Positions 50,654 through 57,478 of a DNA stretch of 57,478 bases are shown piece by piece (the stretch's first letter is position 1; each line of letters begins with the position of its first letter). This stretch comes from an uncultured Lachnospiraceae bacterium (lineage in GTDB: Bacteria; Bacillota; Clostridia; Lachnospirales; Lachnospiraceae): positions 1 to 57,478 of the forward strand of contig CALWHG010000009.1 of NCBI GenBank assembly GCA_944380315.1, in the 5' to 3' direction. A model generated the notes under the pieces. The model was given only the letters and a program-made list of their open reading frames with translations. It had not been told where the DNA came from and searched no databases. The translations under genes were made by a program, and so were the position numbers.

Positions 50654-51095
50654 CCTTCTTGTCTCCGTTTTTCATATAATCTTCCAGTATCAGCGCTGCC
50701 GCTATCCTGTCCACATAGGTCTTGCGCTCCTGAGCAGGCACCCCTGACTCAGAGAGTATGTCCATGGCCTCCATCGTGGAAAGCCTCTCGTCCCACAGCA
50801 CGATCCCGGGGCTCAGCCCCTCCGACTCAAGGCGCGAAAGGAGCAGGTCCCGGAAATCCTCGGTCTTCCTGACCCTCTCTCCCTCGGTCCCATCCATATG
50901 AAGCGGGTACCCGAGCACTATCAGCTCCACTGACTCCTCCCTGCATATCTCAGTGATACGCCTGAGGGTAGGTCTCAGCTTCCCTTCCTTTTCTCTTGTG
51001 ATAGTCTCATACGGCGACGCGATAAGTCCGAGGGCATCGCTTAAAGCCACTCCGACTGTCCTGCTGCCATAATCGAGGCCCATGATCCTTCCCAT
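50643..51095 (-). CDS. ruvX: Putative pre-16S rRNA nuclease / Holliday-junction resolvase-like RuvX (YqgF)
   Basis: 150 residues from ATG 51095, which aligns with the family start (MGRIMGLDYGSRTVGVALSD; relatives begin M-x-I-[LM]-GLD). RNase H-like fold with catalytic Asp7 in GLDYG, the VLGYPLHMDGTEG loop and the final acidic VDRIAAALILEDY. YqgF matures the 5' end of 16S rRNA in E. coli. There is no clear ribosome site: an intrinsic terminator ends seven bases before the ATG, so either readthrough or a very short leader must serve the gene. Confidence 0.92.
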   Translation of the reverse strand: MGRIMGLDYGSRTVGVALSDALGLIASPYETITREKEGKLRPTLRRITEICREESVELIVLGYPLHMDGTEGERVRKTEDFRDLLLSRLESEGLSPGIVLWDERLSTMEAMDILSESGVPAQERKTYVDRIAAALILEDYMKNGDKKDGR

Positions 51096-51102
51096 ATGAC
51101 AC

Positions 51103-51133
51103 AAAAACGACATGCCGGCAGATACCGGCATGT
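51103..51133 (-). terminator. Intrinsic terminator directly before ruvX
   Basis: Perfect 9-bp stem ACATGCCGG / CCGGCATGT (51110-51118 with 51125-51133), loop of six, then CG and five T on the minus strand (51103-51107). It ends ireB transcripts or attenuates ruvX. Confidence 0.85.
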
Positions 51134-51210
51134 TGAAAAAATCAAATATATCCCGCTCACATCCTGCCTGCAGCAGAAGGGCCTTCCGGGCGTCACGCCC
51201 TGTCCGGCTC

Positions 51211-51474
51211 TCAGGAGAGCCTGCTCTCCACGTATGCTGCCATCAGCTCCTCAAGGATCTCGTCACGCTCTACTTTCATTATGAGGCTCCTTGCGTTTTT
51301 ATGGCTGGTGATATAAGTAGGATCTCCCGACATGATATATCCAACGATCTGATTGATGGGGTTATAGCCCTTTTCAACAAGAGCACCATAAACCTGCGCA
51401 AGCACATCGCTCACGTTGGGCTTTGCTACTTCCTTTATCTGACCTATGATCTGTGTGTTCTGAATATCGCTCAT
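51211..51474 (-). CDS. ireB: IreB family regulatory phosphoprotein (DUF965)
   Basis: 87 residues from ATG 51474 (AAGGA 9 bp upstream); E. faecalis IreB has 89. Typical N-terminus with phosphorylatable Thr ([16 protein letters not shown]) and the core [32 protein letters not shown]. In enterococci IreB is phosphorylated by the PASTA kinase IreK and lowers cephalosporin resistance. It is the first gene of the conserved ireB-ruvX-DUF1292 cluster. Confidence 0.95.
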   Translation of the reverse strand: MSDIQNTQIIGQIKEVAKPNVSDVLAQVYGALVEKGYNPINQIVGYIMSGDPTYITSHKNARSLIMKVERDEILEELMAAYVESRLS

Positions 51475-51506
51475 GTCATCACGTCCTTTTTCCAACTGAA
51501 ATAATT

Positions 51507-52913
51507 TTAAACCAAAACTATATATTCGTCTATAGCTTTTTCATTAAATATTTCTTTCGCAGTTCCGGATATGAGTTCATTTTGACCAATGTCTCCCGCC
51601 TCCATGAGGCATCTGAGGTACTCCCTCGTATATCCGCTTATGTACTGACGGCCTCCTATGCAGACCTTTTCCTCCGTCAGGATCTCAAGCCTCCTGCCAA
51701 GGAACTGCTCCCTGTAATCGTGGGAAAGCTCATCCGCTATGGCTATGAGCCTTTCGCTCCTTCTGGTCTTTATGTCCTCGGGCACCTGGCCCTCCATCCT
51801 GTCAGCCCTGGTCCCTGCCCTTCTTGAAAACTTGAATATGTTTGCCTCATAAAAGCCCATGCGTCTCATGAAGCTCTCTGTCTCGCAAAATTCCTCCTCG
51901 GTCTCTCCGGGAAAGCCCACTATGATGTCCGTGGTTATGGCAGGATCCCTGAAATACTTACGGAGCAGGCCGCAGCTTTGCTCATATTCTGCCGTGGTAT
52001 AGTGTCTGTTCATGCGTCTCAGCACGCTGTCCGAGCCTGACTGAAGGGACAGATGGAAGCTGGGACATAGCTTTTCTATGCCCGAAAGCTCACGCACGAA
52101 GCCCTCGCTCATGAGCCTGGGCTCGAGAGAGCCAAGGCGTATGCGTCTTATGCCCGGTATCCTGTCAAGCTCCCTCACCACCGAGATGAGCGGTGCATCA
52201 GGACCGCTGAGTATGTCGTCACTCATGCGTCCGGAGACATTTTCCCTGCCTGACTCCTCCGAAGGCGCGCCTGCAAGCAGATCCTTGCCATAGGAGCTCA
52301 GATGTATGCCTGACAGCACGATCTCGCTTATGCCGCTGTCAGAAAGCCTCCTGGCCTCCTCCACTATGTCCTCAAGAGGCCTGGTATGTATCCTGCCCCT
52401 CACATAAGGGATGATGCAATAGCTGCAGAACTGGTTGCAGCCGTCCTGTATCTTCATGAAGGCTCTGGTATGTCCGCTGATCCTGGATATGCCGAAGCCC
52501 TGCTCCGCTGCCACAGGCTCAGGAGCTGCCACAAAGCTGCCGCAGGCCCTGTCTCCGAGCCTCTGTTCTATGAGCTCAGGTATGGAGGCCTTGTCCTTGT
52601 TTGATACGAAGATGTCCACCGAGCTGTCTGAAAGCAGGCTCTTCATGCTGTCATTCTGCAGGGCAGCATTCACATAGCAGCCTGCCGCCACTATCAGGGC
52701 GTCCGGATTCTTCTTCCTGGCACGGTGGAGCATCTGCCGGGATTTTTTGTCTGCCACGTTCGTCACGGTGCAGGTGTTTATGATATATACATCAGCGCTT
52801 TCGGAAAAATCCTTCTTTACGAAGCCCCTTTCCTCCAGGGCCTCGCATATGGCGTCTGATTCATAGGTGTTGACCTTGCACCCGAGGGTGTGTATGGCAT
52901 AGGTATGGTTCAT
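51507..52913 (-). CDS. mtaB: tRNA t6A37 methylthiotransferase MtaB
   Basis: Radical-SAM enzyme that converts t6A-37 of tRNA-Lys into ms2t6A. 468 residues from ATG 52913 (weak ribosome site); an ATG 24 bases earlier is possible. N-terminal UPF0004 domain with three cluster Cys ([19 protein letters not shown]), radical-SAM motif in [20 protein letters not shown] (CxxxCxxC), C-terminal TRAM-like domain ([15 protein letters not shown]). An insertion near 225-245 ([16 protein letters not shown]) is not usual. Divergent from the HPr-like gene, and followed 32 bp on by ireB. Confidence 0.93.
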   Translation of the reverse strand: MNHTYAIHTLGCKVNTYESDAICEALEERGFVKKDFSESADVYIINTCTVTNVADKKSRQMLHRARKKNPDALIVAAGCYVNAALQNDSMKSLLSDSSVDIFVSNKDKASIPELIEQRLGDRACGSFVAAPEPVAAEQGFGISRISGHTRAFMKIQDGCNQFCSYCIIPYVRGRIHTRPLEDIVEEARRLSDSGISEIVLSGIHLSSYGKDLLAGAPSEESGRENVSGRMSDDILSGPDAPLISVVRELDRIPGIRRIRLGSLEPRLMSEGFVRELSGIEKLCPSFHLSLQSGSDSVLRRMNRHYTTAEYEQSCGLLRKYFRDPAITTDIIVGFPGETEEEFCETESFMRRMGFYEANIFKFSRRAGTRADRMEGQVPEDIKTRRSERLIAIADELSHDYREQFLGRRLEILTEEKVCIGGRQYISGYTREYLRCLMEAGDIGQNELISGTAKEIFNEKAIDEYIVLV

Positions 52914-52946
52914 GATATTGCACCCGTTTTTGTCCATAATAAAATG

Positions 52947-52974
52947 TTGACTTTACCCCTCTACATGGTAAAAT
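52947..52974 (+). promoter_or_regulatory. Sigma-A promoter of the HPr-like gene
   Basis: TTGACT (52947-52952), 16-bp spacer, TAAAAT (52969-52974) on the plus strand; leader about 44 nt to the ATG at 53025. Confidence 0.7.
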
Positions 52975-53024
52975 TTAGTCAGGTAAAGTTTTTCAAAATA
53001 CTTAATAATGCACGGAGGTAAGAC

Positions 53025-53258
53025 ATGAAAACCGTTAAGATCTCACTCAACTCCATCGATCGTGTAAAGTCTTTCGTTAATGATATAAATCGCTATGACT
53101 GCGACTTTGATCTTGTAAGCGGACGTTATATCATCGATGCCAAGTCGATCATGGGCATTTTTTCACTGGATCTCTCCAAGCCCATATCACTCAACATACA
53201 CGCTGACAAGGAGCTCGATGAGATCCTTGAGGTGCTGAAGCCCTACATCATAGAGTAA
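53025..53258 (+). CDS. HPr-like protein without the phosphocarrier histidine
   Basis: 77 residues of the PTS-HPr fold. The Ser46 region is present (YIIDAKSIMGIFSLDLSKPI), as is the C-terminal helix (ELDEILEVLKPYI). The catalytic loop around His15 (normally GxHARPA) reads NSIDRVKSFVND and has no His, so it cannot carry phosphate from enzyme I. This resembles Crh, which acts only through Ser46 phosphorylation in catabolite repression, although the His position here is not Gln as in Crh. Good ribosome site GGAGG. Monocistronic; its stop lies 3 bp from the end of the convergent thiI. Confidence 0.9.
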   Translation: MKTVKISLNSIDRVKSFVNDINRYDCDFDLVSGRYIIDAKSIMGIFSLDLSKPISLNIHADKELDEILEVLKPYIIE

Positions 53259-53261
53259 GAC

Positions 53262-54446
53262 TTATTTATCGCACCAGATGATCTCATCGCTTTCTATAGC
53301 CTTTTCAAAGAGTTCGTCGATACGCTCGGCGAGCTTTTTTTCTGACTTCTGGATGGACTTGAGGTTCGGCTTCGTCACGGGATGCTTGGCCACAAATATG
53401 GTACAGCAGTCCTCGTAGGGCAGTATGCTGGTCTCAAAGGTCCCTATCTTTTCTGCCAGGTCCACTATCTCCTGCTTGTCAAAGCCTATGACGGGTCTGT
53501 ATACGGGAAGCTCGCAGACCTCGTCCGTGACACGGAGCGAAAACATGGTCTGGGATGCCACCTGTCCTATGGATTCACCGGTTATGAGGCCTATGCAGTC
53601 ATCTGCCTCTGCCAGACGCTCCGCTATGCGCATCATATAGCGGCGCATGATGATGGTGAGCTCGTCATGGGGGCACTGCTCATATATATAGAGCTGGATG
53701 TCCGTAAAGTTGATGACATGGAGTTTGATGGGGCCTGAATACCTGGCCACCAGCCTTGCCAGCTCCACCACCTTTTCCTTGGCTCTCTCGGAGGTGTAGG
53801 GCGGAGCATGGAAATATACGGCCTCTATGACCACGCCCCTCTTGGCTATCATATAGCCTGCCACGGGGCTGTCTATGCCTCCTGAAAGCAGGAGCATGGC
53901 CTTGCCGTTGGTGCCCATGGGCATGCCGCCGGCTCCGGGTATGACCCTGGTATAGACATTTATCTTCTGCCTGACCTCGATATAGACTATGAAGTCCGGG
54001 TGATGCACATCCACCCTCGCCTCAGGATAGGCACAGAGTATGTCATAGCCCACATCCGCATTTATGATATCGGAGTTGACCGGATAATGCTTATCAGCCC
54101 TCCTTGCATGGACCTTGAAGCTGAAGCTCTGCTCGGGATGCTCCTCCTTCACGAACTCCAGCACCCTCTGTCTGAGCTCCTCATAGTCGCATTTGTCTAT
54201 CTGCATCATGGGGCAGATGGAGGTTATACCGAAGACCCTCTGGAGAGCGTCTATGACATCGCCGTACTCATATTCTGTCTTGGCATTGACGTATATGCGT
54301 CCCTGCTCCTTCTGTATGGCAAATTCTCCCTCTACCTTGTCAAGCTTATGCCTGATGTCATGCATCAGCGCATCCTCAAAGATGTAACGGTTCTTGCCCT
54401 TGGTGCCTATCTCGGCATATTTGATCAAAAAGCTGTGATAAAACAT
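53262..54446 (-). CDS. thiI: tRNA 4-thiouridine synthase ThiI (no rhodanese domain)
   Basis: 394 residues. Ferredoxin-like and THUMP RNA-binding domains (about 1-165), then the adenylating PP-loop SGGIDS (188-193) and a C-terminal helix (EKIGTFETSILPYEDCCTIFVAKHP). It adenylates U8 of tRNA and adds sulfur. The Gram-positive form lacks the rhodanese domain and takes sulfur directly from a partner cysteine desulfurase, which is the neighbouring gene, 7 bp upstream: the Bacillus nifZ-thiI pairing. It ends directly against the convergent HPr-like gene with no terminator visible. Confidence 0.96.
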   Translation of the reverse strand: MFYHSFLIKYAEIGTKGKNRYIFEDALMHDIRHKLDKVEGEFAIQKEQGRIYVNAKTEYEYGDVIDALQRVFGITSICPMMQIDKCDYEELRQRVLEFVKEEHPEQSFSFKVHARRADKHYPVNSDIINADVGYDILCAYPEARVDVHHPDFIVYIEVRQKINVYTRVIPGAGGMPMGTNGKAMLLLSGGIDSPVAGYMIAKRGVVIEAVYFHAPPYTSERAKEKVVELARLVARYSGPIKLHVINFTDIQLYIYEQCPHDELTIIMRRYMMRIAERLAEADDCIGLITGESIGQVASQTMFSLRVTDEVCELPVYRPVIGFDKQEIVDLAEKIGTFETSILPYEDCCTIFVAKHPVTKPNLKSIQKSEKKLAERIDELFEKAIESDEIIWCDK

Positions 54447-54453
54447 ATGTCTC

Positions 54454-55611
54454 CTATCTTCTTACAAATCTGCGAAGCATGGGCAGCAGCTCCGAAAGCA
54501 CGTCTGCACATATATCCGCATCCTCAGGCTCGCTGTAAAGCCCAAAGGAAAATCTGAGGGTACTGTCCAGCAGACTGCTCTCCAGTCCTATGGATCTGAG
54601 AGTGCCGCTGACTGCCGGGTGATTTGAGGAGCAGGCCGAGCCCGAGGACACGTATATGCCCCTGTCCTCCAGGGCATGAAGCAGCACCTCTGCCCTGACC
54701 CCTGAAAATGAAGCACTCACTATCTGGGGCGCAAAGCCCTCGTCCTTTCCGGTATTGACCCTGACTCCCTCCATGACGGAGAGCCTGTCTATGAGCCTGT
54801 CCCTTACGGAAATCAGCCTTTTCACATTTGCATCATGCTCCCTGTAGTAAAGCTCAGCAGCAAGTCCGAGACCCGCTATGCCGGGAACATTTTCCGTGCC
54901 CGAGCGCATGTCCCTCTCCTGCCCGCCTCCGAGTATGATGGGATGGAGCCTTGCCTTGTCACTTATATAGATGAAGCCGGCTCCCTTGGGCCCGTGGATC
55001 TTATGGGCGCTTACGGACAGCATGTCTATATGCTCCTCCCGTGGCCTTATCCTCAGCTTTCCATAGGCCTGTATGGTGTCCGTATGGAAATAGCACTCCG
55101 GGTTGGCCTCCTTTATGATCCGTCCTGCCTCAGCTATGGGCTCTATGCTGCCTATCTCATTGTTGACATACATGAGGCTGACCAGTATGGTATCGGGCCT
55201 GATGGCAGCACGAAGGTCCTCAAGGCTTATATGTCCCTTTTCATCCACAGGGAGTATGGTCACCTCAAAGCCCTGCTCCCTCAGAAGATCCAGAGGCTTA
55301 TAGACCGCCGCATGCTCTATGCCCGTGCTTATGATATGCCTGCCCCTCCTCTGTCTTGACAGGGCAGTGCCTATGAGGGCCAGATTGTTTGACTCGGTGC
55401 CTCCGGAGGTAAAATATATCTCCTTCGGATCCACCCTGAGGGTCCTGGCTATCTGCTCCCTGGCAGTCTTTATATACTTTTCCGCTTTAAGTCCCATGAT
55501 GTGTCTCGCCGAAGGATTTCCATAATCCTCGGTCATGACCTTCATCATAAGCTCCGCGACCTCAGGTCTTACCCTGGTGGTCGCGGCGTTGTCAAAATAT
55601 ATCTCTCTCAT
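54454..55611 (-). CDS. Cysteine desulfurase (NifS/NifZ-like)
   Basis: PLP enzyme of 385 residues that removes sulfur from cysteine. N-terminus IYFDNAATTRVRPEV; PLP-lysine in SVSAHKIHGPKGAGFIY; RSGTENVPGIAGLG; mobile loop with catalytic Cys in YVSSGSACSS. Length and short loop fit the NifS-type group II... (IscS-like class I) family used for thiolation. Because it is directly followed by thiI, it likely provides sulfur for tRNA 4-thiouridine, as Bacillus NifZ does (inference from order). Confidence 0.93.
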   Translation of the reverse strand: MREIYFDNAATTRVRPEVAELMMKVMTEDYGNPSARHIMGLKAEKYIKTAREQIARTLRVDPKEIYFTSGGTESNNLALIGTALSRQRRGRHIISTGIEHAAVYKPLDLLREQGFEVTILPVDEKGHISLEDLRAAIRPDTILVSLMYVNNEIGSIEPIAEAGRIIKEANPECYFHTDTIQAYGKLRIRPREEHIDMLSVSAHKIHGPKGAGFIYISDKARLHPIILGGGQERDMRSGTENVPGIAGLGLAAELYYREHDANVKRLISVRDRLIDRLSVMEGVRVNTGKDEGFAPQIVSASFSGVRAEVLLHALEDRGIYVSSGSACSSNHPAVSGTLRSIGLESSLLDSTLRFSFGLYSEPEDADICADVLSELLPMLRRFVRR

Positions 55612-55649
55612 CTATGATATATCCTCTTTCCTGCAGTCCCTGGCCCTTG

Positions 55650-56903
55650 TCAGTCCTCATAAAGCGGGTACTTTGAGCAGAGGCTGTGGACCTTGGCTAT
55701 GATCTCGTCCTTGCGGTCAAAATCAGTTATGACCATACGCATGCACTCAGCTATGACCGGCATATCCTCCTCCACGAAGCCTCTGGAGGTCACTGCTGCG
55801 GTACCTACACGCACTCCGCTCGTAACGAAGGGCGAACGGGGCTCATTGGGGATGGAGTTTTTGTTGAGGGTTATATGCACCTCATCACAGCGGTTCTGCA
55901 TATCCTTTCCGGAAATGTCAAAGTTCGTCAGATCCACAAGTATGAGATGATTGTCGGTGCCGCCGGACACGAGCCTGAAGCCCTGCTCCTTAAGTGCATC
56001 CGCCAGAGCGCTGCAGTTTTTAAGGAGCTGTGCCTGATACTCCCTGAAGGAGGGCTTAAGGGCCTCGCCGAAGCATACGGCCTTGGCCGCTATGATATTT
56101 TCCAGGGGGCCTCCCTGGATACCGGGAAATACTGCCTTGTTGAAGTTGAACCTCTCATTTGTGGCAGCATCAGAAAGTATGAAGCCGCCCCTGGGTCCCC
56201 TGAGGGTCTTATGAGTAGTGCTGGTCACCACATGGGCATAGGGTACCGGCGAGGGATGAAGTCCCGCAGCCACCAGACCTGCGATATGAGCCATGTCCAC
56301 CCACAGCACTGCTCCGCACTTGTCCGCGATCTCCCTGAACCTCTTGAAGTCTATGACACGAGGATAGGCTGAGGCTCCGGCACATATGAGCTTGGGCCTT
56401 TCAGCCATGGCTATACGCTCCACCTCATCATAGTCTATGTAGCCCTCCTCATCTACTCCGTAGGGCACTATCTTGAAATACTTTCCGGATATATTTACAG
56501 GAGATCCGTGAGTCAGATGTCCTCCGCAGTCCAGGCTCATGCCCATCATGGTATCACCGGGCTCCAGTATGGCAAACTGGACCGCCAGATTTGCCTGAGC
56601 TCCGGAATGGGGCTGTACATTTGCATAGTCGCAGCCAAAAAGCTTCCTGAGCCTGGCTATGGCCAGATCCTCGATCTCGTCGATAAATTCGCAGCCTCCA
56701 TAGTAGCGCTTTCCGCTGTAGCCCTCCGCATACTTGTTGGTGGGCACAGTGGCCATGGCCAGCATGACCGCCTCTGATACTATGTTTTCGGAAGCGATGA
56801 GCTCGATATTGTCTCGCTGCCTCCTGCATTCCCTCTCAACTGCTGCACCCAGCTCCTCATCACAGGACCTGACATAATGCATGATATCGTCGATTCTGGA
56901 CAT
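55650..56903 (-). CDS. glyA: Serine hydroxymethyltransferase
   Basis: Converts serine and tetrahydrofolate to glycine and methylene-THF. 417 residues, the common bacterial length. [47 protein letters not shown], and the PLP-lysine in [15 protein letters not shown] are all intact. Ribosome site AAGGAGGAG. Preceded by rsmE with a 3-bp gap and followed by the cysteine desulfurase gene. Confidence 0.97.
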   Translation of the reverse strand: MSRIDDIMHYVRSCDEELGAAVERECRRQRDNIELIASENIVSEAVMLAMATVPTNKYAEGYSGKRYYGGCEFIDEIEDLAIARLRKLFGCDYANVQPHSGAQANLAVQFAILEPGDTMMGMSLDCGGHLTHGSPVNISGKYFKIVPYGVDEEGYIDYDEVERIAMAERPKLICAGASAYPRVIDFKRFREIADKCGAVLWVDMAHIAGLVAAGLHPSPVPYAHVVTSTTHKTLRGPRGGFILSDAATNERFNFNKAVFPGIQGGPLENIIAAKAVCFGEALKPSFREYQAQLLKNCSALADALKEQGFRLVSGGTDNHLILVDLTNFDISGKDMQNRCDEVHITLNKNSIPNEPRSPFVTSGVRVGTAAVTSRGFVEEDMPVIAECMRMVITDFDRKDEIIAKVHSLCSKYPLYED

Positions 56904-56906
56904 TGA

Positions 56907-57478
56907 TCACTCCTCCTTATTGAACATGTTTTCCGCTATCTCAAGCCTTATCATGACCAGAGAAAGCACTGCTATGGCTGCGGTCTCCGTGCGCAGTATG
57001 CGCTTTCCCAGGGACACGGGCAGCACCCCCTTATGCTCTGCAAGCTTTATCTCAAGCCTGTCAAAGCCTCCCTCCGGGCCTATAAATATGCCTATGCGCC
57101 TTCCGGGTATGAAACCAGTTATGGCCTCGCAGAGGCTCTCTATGCCCTCCTCATGCTCGTAGGGTATGACAGAGACCTCAAAGCCCTCTGCAAGCTCCAG
57201 CGCCTCCGTAAACTTCATGGGCCCATGTATCTGCGGTATGACCGAGCGCTTTGACTGCTTGGCTGCCGCCTCTGCTATGGAGCTCCATCTGGAAAGCTTC
57301 TGGGGCAGCTTTCGCTCATCCAGCTTCACCACTGTATTTTTGGTCATGACCGGAACTATATGGCTGACCCTCAGCTCCGTGGCCTTCTGTATGATGAGCT
57401 CCAGCTTGTCGGACTTTGGCATCCCCGGAAACAGCCAGACCTCAGAGGACAGCTCATTGTCCGACCTGAGTCTTTCCC
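56907..57478 (-). CDS. rsmE: 16S rRNA m3U1498 methyltransferase RsmE (5' part outside the window)
   Basis: The frame stays open to the window edge (57478), so only the C-terminal ~190 residues are present of about 245. SPOUT-fold knot motifs: LPKSDKLE-like GMPKSDKLELIIQKATEL, IPVMTKNTVVK, IGPEGGFDRLEI, VSLGKRILRTETAAIAVLS. RsmE methylates uridine-1498 in the 16S rRNA. The first residues before MPKSDK (SSEVWLFPG) show that the ATG at 57422 is not the true start. Followed by glyA after 3 bp. Confidence 0.95.
   Translation of the reverse strand, partial: ERLRSDNELSSEVWLFPGMPKSDKLELIIQKATELRVSHIVPVMTKNTVVKLDERKLPQKLSRWSSIAEAAAKQSKRSVIPQIHGPMKFTEALELAEGFEVSVIPYEHEEGIESLCEAITGFIPGRRIGIFIGPEGGFDRLEIKLAEHKGVLPVSLGKRILRTETAAIAVLSLVMIRLEIAENMFNKEE

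Noticed and set aside
1-57478. tRNA or rRNA genes
   Set aside because: None recognised on either strand by looking for T-loop/CCA or conserved rRNA segments.

Overview
The window looks like a chromosomal segment of an anaerobic low-GC-phylum Gram-positive bacterium, most likely a Lachnospiraceae-type Clostridium relative. Reasons: a CIRCE/HrcA-controlled hsp20, pyruvate phosphate dikinase, an IreB (DUF965) - RuvX - DUF1292 - MltG-like - TrmR - U32 peptidase order shared with the Bacillus alaS-yrrO region, RNase J, single-chain GlyRS, MtaB, a Na+-pump decarboxylase beta subunit, and lipoprotein solute-binding proteins. Genus cannot be fixed from the sequence. Most genes lie on the minus strand. 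By inspection the genes favour ATA for isoleucine, except hsp20 and ppdK, which use ATC.

1-20 kb: hsp20 with promoter and CIRCE; a decayed GtrII-like membrane glucosyltransferase; a MATE exporter; then a seven-gene minus-strand operon (unknown protein, PHP-domain phosphoesterase, ABC permease, ABC ATPase, lipoprotein binding protein, second permease, PTP-like phosphatase), which I read as uptake of a phosphorylated compound followed by hydrolysis. It starts at a good sigma-A promoter that runs directly into an intrinsic terminator. Then come rarA, an esterase, and a second ABC operon headed by adenine deaminase (ade, two permeases, ATPase, binding protein). Divergent from ade is an M20 amidohydrolase.

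19.3-27 kb: a cluster of unusual palindromic repeats separates the amidohydrolase from an OadB-like decarboxylase subunit followed by a 38-residue OadG-like membrane protein. A MacAB-type export system (adaptor, ATPase, permease) follows, and upstream of it another copy of the repeat and a secreted 5'-nucleotidase carrying an internal LysM domain. An ECF S-component is divergent.

27-34.5 kb: LysR regulator and a double carboxymuconolactone-decarboxylase-like protein; a gene-free, AT-rich 690 bp stretch with a possible small RNA; a foreign-looking DUF4143 ATPase flanked by imperfect direct repeats; a polar amino-acid ABC operon (permease, ATPase, binding protein, 46-residue coupled ORF); an XRE regulator.

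34.5-57.5 kb: housekeeping. ppdK; two-component system downstream of glyS; recO, era, M16C peptidase, ydcF-like, U32 peptidase, trmR, MltG-like, rnj, DUF1292, ruvX, ireB, mtaB; a plus-strand HPr-like gene; thiI, cysteine desulfurase, glyA and the 3' part of rsmE, cut by the window end.

The most unusual thing seen is the repeat family at 19.3-19.55 kb and 24.57 kb: a conserved 32-bp core inside long arms whose sequence differs from copy to copy while pairing is kept.
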